This document shows positions 62,601 to 64,000 of a stretch of 64,000 nucleotides of DNA, one piece after another (within the stretch, counting starts at the first letter, position 1; the number at the start of each line of letters is the position of its first letter). The notes under the pieces were generated by a model. The model did no database searches and was not told the origin of the DNA. It saw only the letters and a list, made by a program, of their open reading frames with translations. The position numbers were made by a program, and so were the translations under genes. The stretch is from Flavobacteriaceae bacterium MAR_2010_188 (GTDB lineage: Bacteria > Bacteroidota > Bacteroidia > Flavobacteriales > Flavobacteriaceae), in NCBI GenBank assembly GCA_900104375.1, contig LT629302.1, positions 310,001 through 374,000 of the forward strand, given 5' to 3'.

Positions 62601-64000
62601 AACTAATGCTAACCGAAGGAGTTAATGTGGGGTTTACAGTTACTGTAATAGGATTACTAGTAGCTGTCGTAGCGGCTAAACAAGTTGCGTTAGACGTCAT
62701 TACAACGGTAACAATTGCTCCGTTAGTTAAATTTGTTGGACTAAAGTTGTTGGTTGTAGTATTTCCACCCACACTCGCACCATTAACTTTCCACTGATAA
62801 TTTGGCGCACCGCCACCATTTGTTGGAGTAGCGGTAAAGCTTACGGCTGAATTAGGGCAAATAGTAGTCGGAGTTGTATTGGCAATTGTAACGGACGGAG
62901 TTAATTTAGGATTTACTTTCGTTGTGATTCCATTACTTGTAACTATTGCCGAAGTAACACATCCTTCACTTGAAGTCATTTTAACGCTTACTGTCTGTCC
63001 ATCAGTTAAGCTATTTGTAGTATAAGTTGTTCCTGTACCTACCGCAGCAGTACCCACCAACCACTGATAGGTTGGAGTTGTACCTTGATTTGTTTTGGTA
63101 TCTACTGAAAAAGTTACCGAATCTCCCGAACATATCTCATTAGCAGGTGAATTAGTTGCGGCACTCGATTTAATTGTAACCGCTGGAATTAATTTTTGGG
63201 TAATGTTAATAGTTCCAGTTAAAGTTGGATCATCACATGGGCCATCAGATGTAACTGTAAATTCATGCGTTCCAACAACAGCACTTGTTCCGCTGATTGT
63301 GAATTTTTTTGTGGATGCATTATAATTGCCACTAATTCCTGAAGGTAGCGTGGAAACGAACGCTGTAGTCGCGCTACCACCTATATCATAAACTATATTG
63401 GTAATAGAAACACCCTCACATAACGTTTGAGTTACTGGTCCTGAAGCTTTATTTATAGTTGCATTACCCTGAACCGTAATGATTCCAGAAGTTGTAGCTA
63501 CTGTACAAGAATTTCCAGTAGTGGTAATGTTGTAGTTAAAAGTACCAGATGCTGAAGGATTACCTTGAATCGTTAATGTAGTTCCACTCACAGATTTACT
63601 AATTCCAGATGGAAGTCCTGTAACCGTAGCATTGGTAGCTCCTCCATCTAATGTAAAAGTAATTGGGGTTAATGCAGTGCTTATACAAACCGTCTGATCT
63701 GCCGTTCCATTCGCTGTTATGGTGTGGTTAGGGTTAACCGTAACACTTTTAGTTTCAGTTATTGGAGTACGCGGAGTTGCGCAAGGTGCAGAAGACACTA
63801 CTTCTAAACTAATATTATTTGCTACTGAAGCACTAAAACTTGTAGTTACTGAGGATGAAGTTCCACCAGAAATAGCTTCTCCATTTTTATACCATTTGTA
63901 GGTTGCTGACGTACCAACGTTTTGAGGATTTGTAATAGTGTAGGTCACGTCGGCGCCCTCACATGCCGTTGAAGGGCCAGAAATTACGAATGAAACAGGC
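53665..64000 (-). CDS. Giant secreted T9SS protein with Ig/PKD-like domains, tandem repeats and LamG (5' end beyond window)
   Basis: At least 3,445 residues; the frame is open through position 64000, so the start is outside the window. The visible N-terminal part is a long string of Ig/PKD-like domains (patterns PTYQWKVNG, YEWYKNG) and GLPxGVxGxxSGxxxxISGTPxxxGxFNYTV units. Five nearly identical 90-residue units lie at 57997-59346. A LamG domain follows (about 56410-55880), then a middle region with MVGNPYPSAIS, the module shared with the companions (about 54370-53950) and a T9SS type A sorting domain (ending NKKVVIKE). The C-terminal third is paralogous to the giant at 42817. A role in adhesion or matrix is inferred. 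Confidence 0.87.
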   Translation of the reverse strand, partial: PVSFVISGPSTACEGADVTYTITNPQNVGTSATYKWYKNGEAISGGTSSSVTTSFSASVANNISLEVVSSAPCATPRTPITETKSVTVNPNHTITANGTADQTVCISTALTPITFTLDGGATNATVTGLPSGISKSVSGTTLTIQGNPSASGTFNYNITTTGNSCTVATTSGIITVQGNATINKASGPVTQTLCEGVSITNIVYDIGGSATTAFVSTLPSGISGNYNASTKKFTISGTSAVVGTHEFTVTSDGPCDDPTLTGTINITQKLIPAVTIKSSAATNSPANEICSGDSVTFSVDTKTNQGTTPTYQWLVGTAAVGTGTTYTTNSLTDGQTVSVKMTSSEGCVTSAIVTSNGITTKVNPKLTPSVTIANTTPTTICPNSAVSFTATPTNGGGAPNYQWKVNGASVGGNTTTNNFSPTNLTNGAIVTVVMTSNATCLAATTATSNPITVTVNPTLTPSVSISSNDADNNICTGASVVFTATPTNGGTAPTYQWKVNGNDVGSPSTSPTLTRTISANDVVSVVMTSNYPCLSSTTATSPTPIANKVFTALAATTITGPSGICPTNGTVKFSVPVSEDSNVLTYNWVVPSGFNIQSGQNTREITVAFTNPAVGDRTVSLIRSNPCTNSISTSFTTTISDYASVDAGPDQYVCVGTPSVQLAGALGGAAAGGGNNKWDWTIPNGTSFGGGEKGKLDAILDISNATAGSSYTVTITTNSNVAGCSTKSDTMTIYVQTNPTATLTPQTNSACSGSSVSLDLSGTPNTTVIYKVGTGANQTVNLNASGTATIITGTLTNSTSAPTTTTVSLLSISYTNTTACTRTLNQNVPITVNPDAFITTPANNNQTVCKDVSIASISFPLSGGATGASVNGLPAGLSGAKSGNNFVITGTPTAIGTFNYTVQTSGICAQKTATGTITVNPDQIISEGTNQNQEVCIGTNITNMVYDLSGGATGASVTGLPTGVTGNYNAGKFTISGQPSQSGVFNFTVNTTGGCKTTSKTGQLTIKSNSTITPPSNKDQIVCIDTNIADMSFALGNYTTNANTSGLPTGVTGSLSGTTYKLSGTPTQTGVFDYVITATGDCQSVTTTGKITVNPDATLTSPTNKDQILCIGQAAQEISFTVGGTFTNVQVSGLPNNITGSLSGSTFKINGSSSTPGIYNYTVTASGNCKSAIINGTITIKEDDTITRTSATSTSEQTVCIDSPIVNITYTLGGNTVTNANVTGLPSGVTASLSGLQLTISGTPSESGIFNYTVTTVGECSSVSSTGKITVKKAVQIGTQPLSNAVCLTEPVSFSVAATGDDLIFEWYKDGDKINDGSGFSDATTNTLNIAQTTLNNAGNYYAIVKSANCTEKQSDTVSLIVNKDIEITQQPVTVTQCIDGSANFTVEATGSIDTYEWYKNGSLFSGTTNKTESGGTSTITLDIANVTTSDAGEYYVKIIGFDGSCPDISSSKVQLVVNPNSTISLTSAVDTDKQVKCIDTAISPIEYTTTGATGASLTAGAFPTGVNGVFANGKYTITGTPTVAGTFNYTITTSSNCATVWLSGSITVTPKNTISLDSASGTDNQILCVNSELTDIKYLTTGATGATFTGLPAGISGSWSNNVVTISGTPTAAGGLTTYEVTLTGGCSAVKASGTIKVNPNNTISLSSAAGTNGQSVCINTALTNITYATTSATGATFTGLPAGVTGSWSNNVVTISGTPTVAGGPTTYEVTLTGGCSVVKVTGTIQARPNNTISLSSATGTDAQSVCINTALTNITYTTTGATGATFTGLPAGVSGSWSNNVVTISGTPTTAGGPTTYEVTLTGGCSVVKGTGTIQVRPNNTISLSSAAVTNAQSVCIGTALTNITYATTGATGATFTGLPAGVSGSWSNNVVTISGIPTTAGGPTTYEVTLTGGCSVVKATGTIQVRPNNTLSLSSAAVTNAQSVCIGTALTNITYATTGATGATFTGLPAGVSGSWSNNVVTISGTPTTAGGPTTYEVTLTGGCSVVKATGTIKVDSRPIGGKLAFGNSKIFLICENPVEGSYTTDLTLSGKTGTIVKWEYRSNLSNTWIPIRNTDNSFFTEEILPKESFKGLNITASTIFRVEIKNGVCASVFSDTGIISVIPSNIKPSPVTVSKPVICLGENVTLSSETGYGETFGKFEGGAFDNSSITNQGWRIADKNGNDYNFESSADNTTPDKWLRTNPHDFKTADITSPYTVRDKRWDTSFDTAGNKGFAIVSGNNSSTLETAVFSLSGLDQAILTFDQAFNLTPGASIIVEISTNGGNTYGTEPILYQNSGSVSSGNYDHFGSGTVNVNQMTIDLGDYLGYPNLRIRFKYIGTRIGDVWTLDNIKVPEGPRDIAQEWNDTTDPQNPIFIGRSNTETWTPTKIGWNTFKITTLIILDSAGNACTSVQNSEEIRVFAFDTYITTATSKIPPGCGVTKAQLSATVTGKKLGTITTYPTPDGYIGQWKIEGPAGYTISNTDPNSTLTAINNPNINFSATDFGAYKFTWELIPTTKNTSNQLITNPGCAPTYTPANLNVSDCPRLDWLGDNDHVVFGDKFNLPNNFSFELWVKPGGLTAARTANEILFAKHDNGTNTGYALELTNNEPVFKMYNGTTGQSIRPAVSLLTLGQGKQRWYHLAVTYNGSDVKMYVDGVQIATGNATKGVSNTADFILGANSDGFGYAQNFYKGFMDEFKVWNVALTELQIREMMNQEIIDNGGVTGKVTKQKISGGLDWSNLLGYYHMNVLNWDHTPDCTTNPTQGTDVVSGYLQDNSGKGNQGRLRLIETSQEETAPIPYTTIADGDWSSPGTWTYGTVWDQPNSKLQISTTASVDIDWNIVATCHDVNAYSKIPSRSGLESEINYVVLGLLVLDGELTVDDAGPAENEKDPGLGFWVTHYLKVDGSIDLVGESQLIQKAYYENQDNHPTLGNDSELDKTSGGYIEIDQQGQLNMYNYNYFSTPVSITNTNANNVPYNVGSVLFDGSTTTSPVPINWTTTSYDTGRAIPISNSARWVYSFPNQLANTYVQWVPIGSTGSESPGIGFTLKGSGVGQTVGQPITGTQNYVFKGKPNNANISLSILGGNQTMVGNPYPSAISVDDFIDDNINAIDGDLYFWEHFSTNKTHILRDYEGGYAVRNKTGGLPPYIAVVSADGYYISGIGALSKIPGDYIPVGQGFFVTSGSSDPTTTFNIIFRNSQRYFERESSGKSTFMRTRNPQQTNNSVNVKRLRIDIELPNKIVRPLLLGFVDNDKATDDYDKGYDARSFDAKAPYDAFWKIDNDNFIIQGVGNFDITKKYPLNIINENDGSFYIKVRSLENFEEEVEVYLYDAVLETYSKINDISHKFNTDGEKLSKDRFYIAFRTDEQALEIPKETIDQVSVNYLNDSHEIMIKTPSDISVKQIYLVNMAGQTVKSWNATNTTISNDIRIPVTNIADGNYIIKLETDKTTFNKKVVIKE
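57997..59346 (-). repeat. Five tandem 270-bp repeats inside the second giant gene
   Basis: Units of 90 residues share NITYATTGATGATFTGLPAG, SGSWSNNVVTISGTPT and GPTTYEVTLTGGCSVVK. The first (rightmost) unit is the most diverged, and the last four are almost identical. A more distant copy precedes them (about 59350-59620). Boundaries are approximate to a few codons. Confidence 0.85.

Noticed and set aside
1-64000. tRNA or rRNA genes, insertion sequences, prophage genes, CRISPR arrays
   Set aside because: I looked for characteristic sequences such as transposase motifs, tRNA arms with CCA ends and rRNA cores, and recognised none.

Overview
The window comes from a member of the Bacteroidota, most likely the family Flavobacteriaceae. 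The DNA is AT-rich. Most starts sit behind A-rich leaders without a Shine-Dalgarno sequence, and several are TTG or GTG. Many genes carry the Bacteroidota promoter motif TAnnTTTG. Lineage markers include type IX secretion (T9SS) C-terminal sorting domains, SprB repeats, DUF4252 proteins and a 950-residue CarB without the regulatory domain. I saw no rRNA, tRNA, insertion sequence, prophage or CRISPR array.

Layout. 1-9.4 kb: a peptide-binding lipoprotein, small degenerate enzymes (acetyltransferase-like, thioredoxin-like), an alpha/beta hydrolase, a lytic transglycosylase, rpmH, carB and a very small T9SS cargo. 9.4-12.2 kb: a DUF3307-SatD pair behind three operator-like inverted repeats at exact 28-bp spacing, then rmuC. 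12.2-17.5 kb: a vitamin B12 uptake locus, with an ABC importer transcribed leftward and a btuB-like TonB receptor transcribed rightward behind a cobalamin riboswitch. 17.5-21.4 kb: an S41 peptidase divergent from an ECF sigma factor, putative anti-sigma and two DUF4252 proteins. 21.4-31.1 kb: purB with a small membrane protein, a heme-binding-domain protein, a glycosyltransferase, a class III-like sirtuin, TrmH, a VOC protein, a DEAD-box helicase with a structured leader, a cyclophilin and rdgB. 31.7-41.9 kb: housekeeping genes (rlmH, nadC, yihY family, priA, LytTR regulator, rpsF-rpsR-rplI, an ABC permease, hisS).

41.9-64.0 kb is the most distinctive part. Two giant secreted T9SS proteins (about 3,200 and more than 3,440 residues, the second cut by the window edge) are each followed by a roughly 257-residue secreted companion. 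Each companion is homologous to the next-to-last domain of the giants. This gives a tandem [giant + companion] arrangement and four copies of one module that I cannot name. The giants share about 1,000 C-terminal residues (LamG, middle region, module, sorting domain) but have unrelated repetitive N-terminal parts. One has ten 234-bp HYR-like repeats plus SprB repeats; the other has Ig/PKD-like domains and five 270-bp repeats. Surface adhesion, gliding or matrix functions are likely but inferred.
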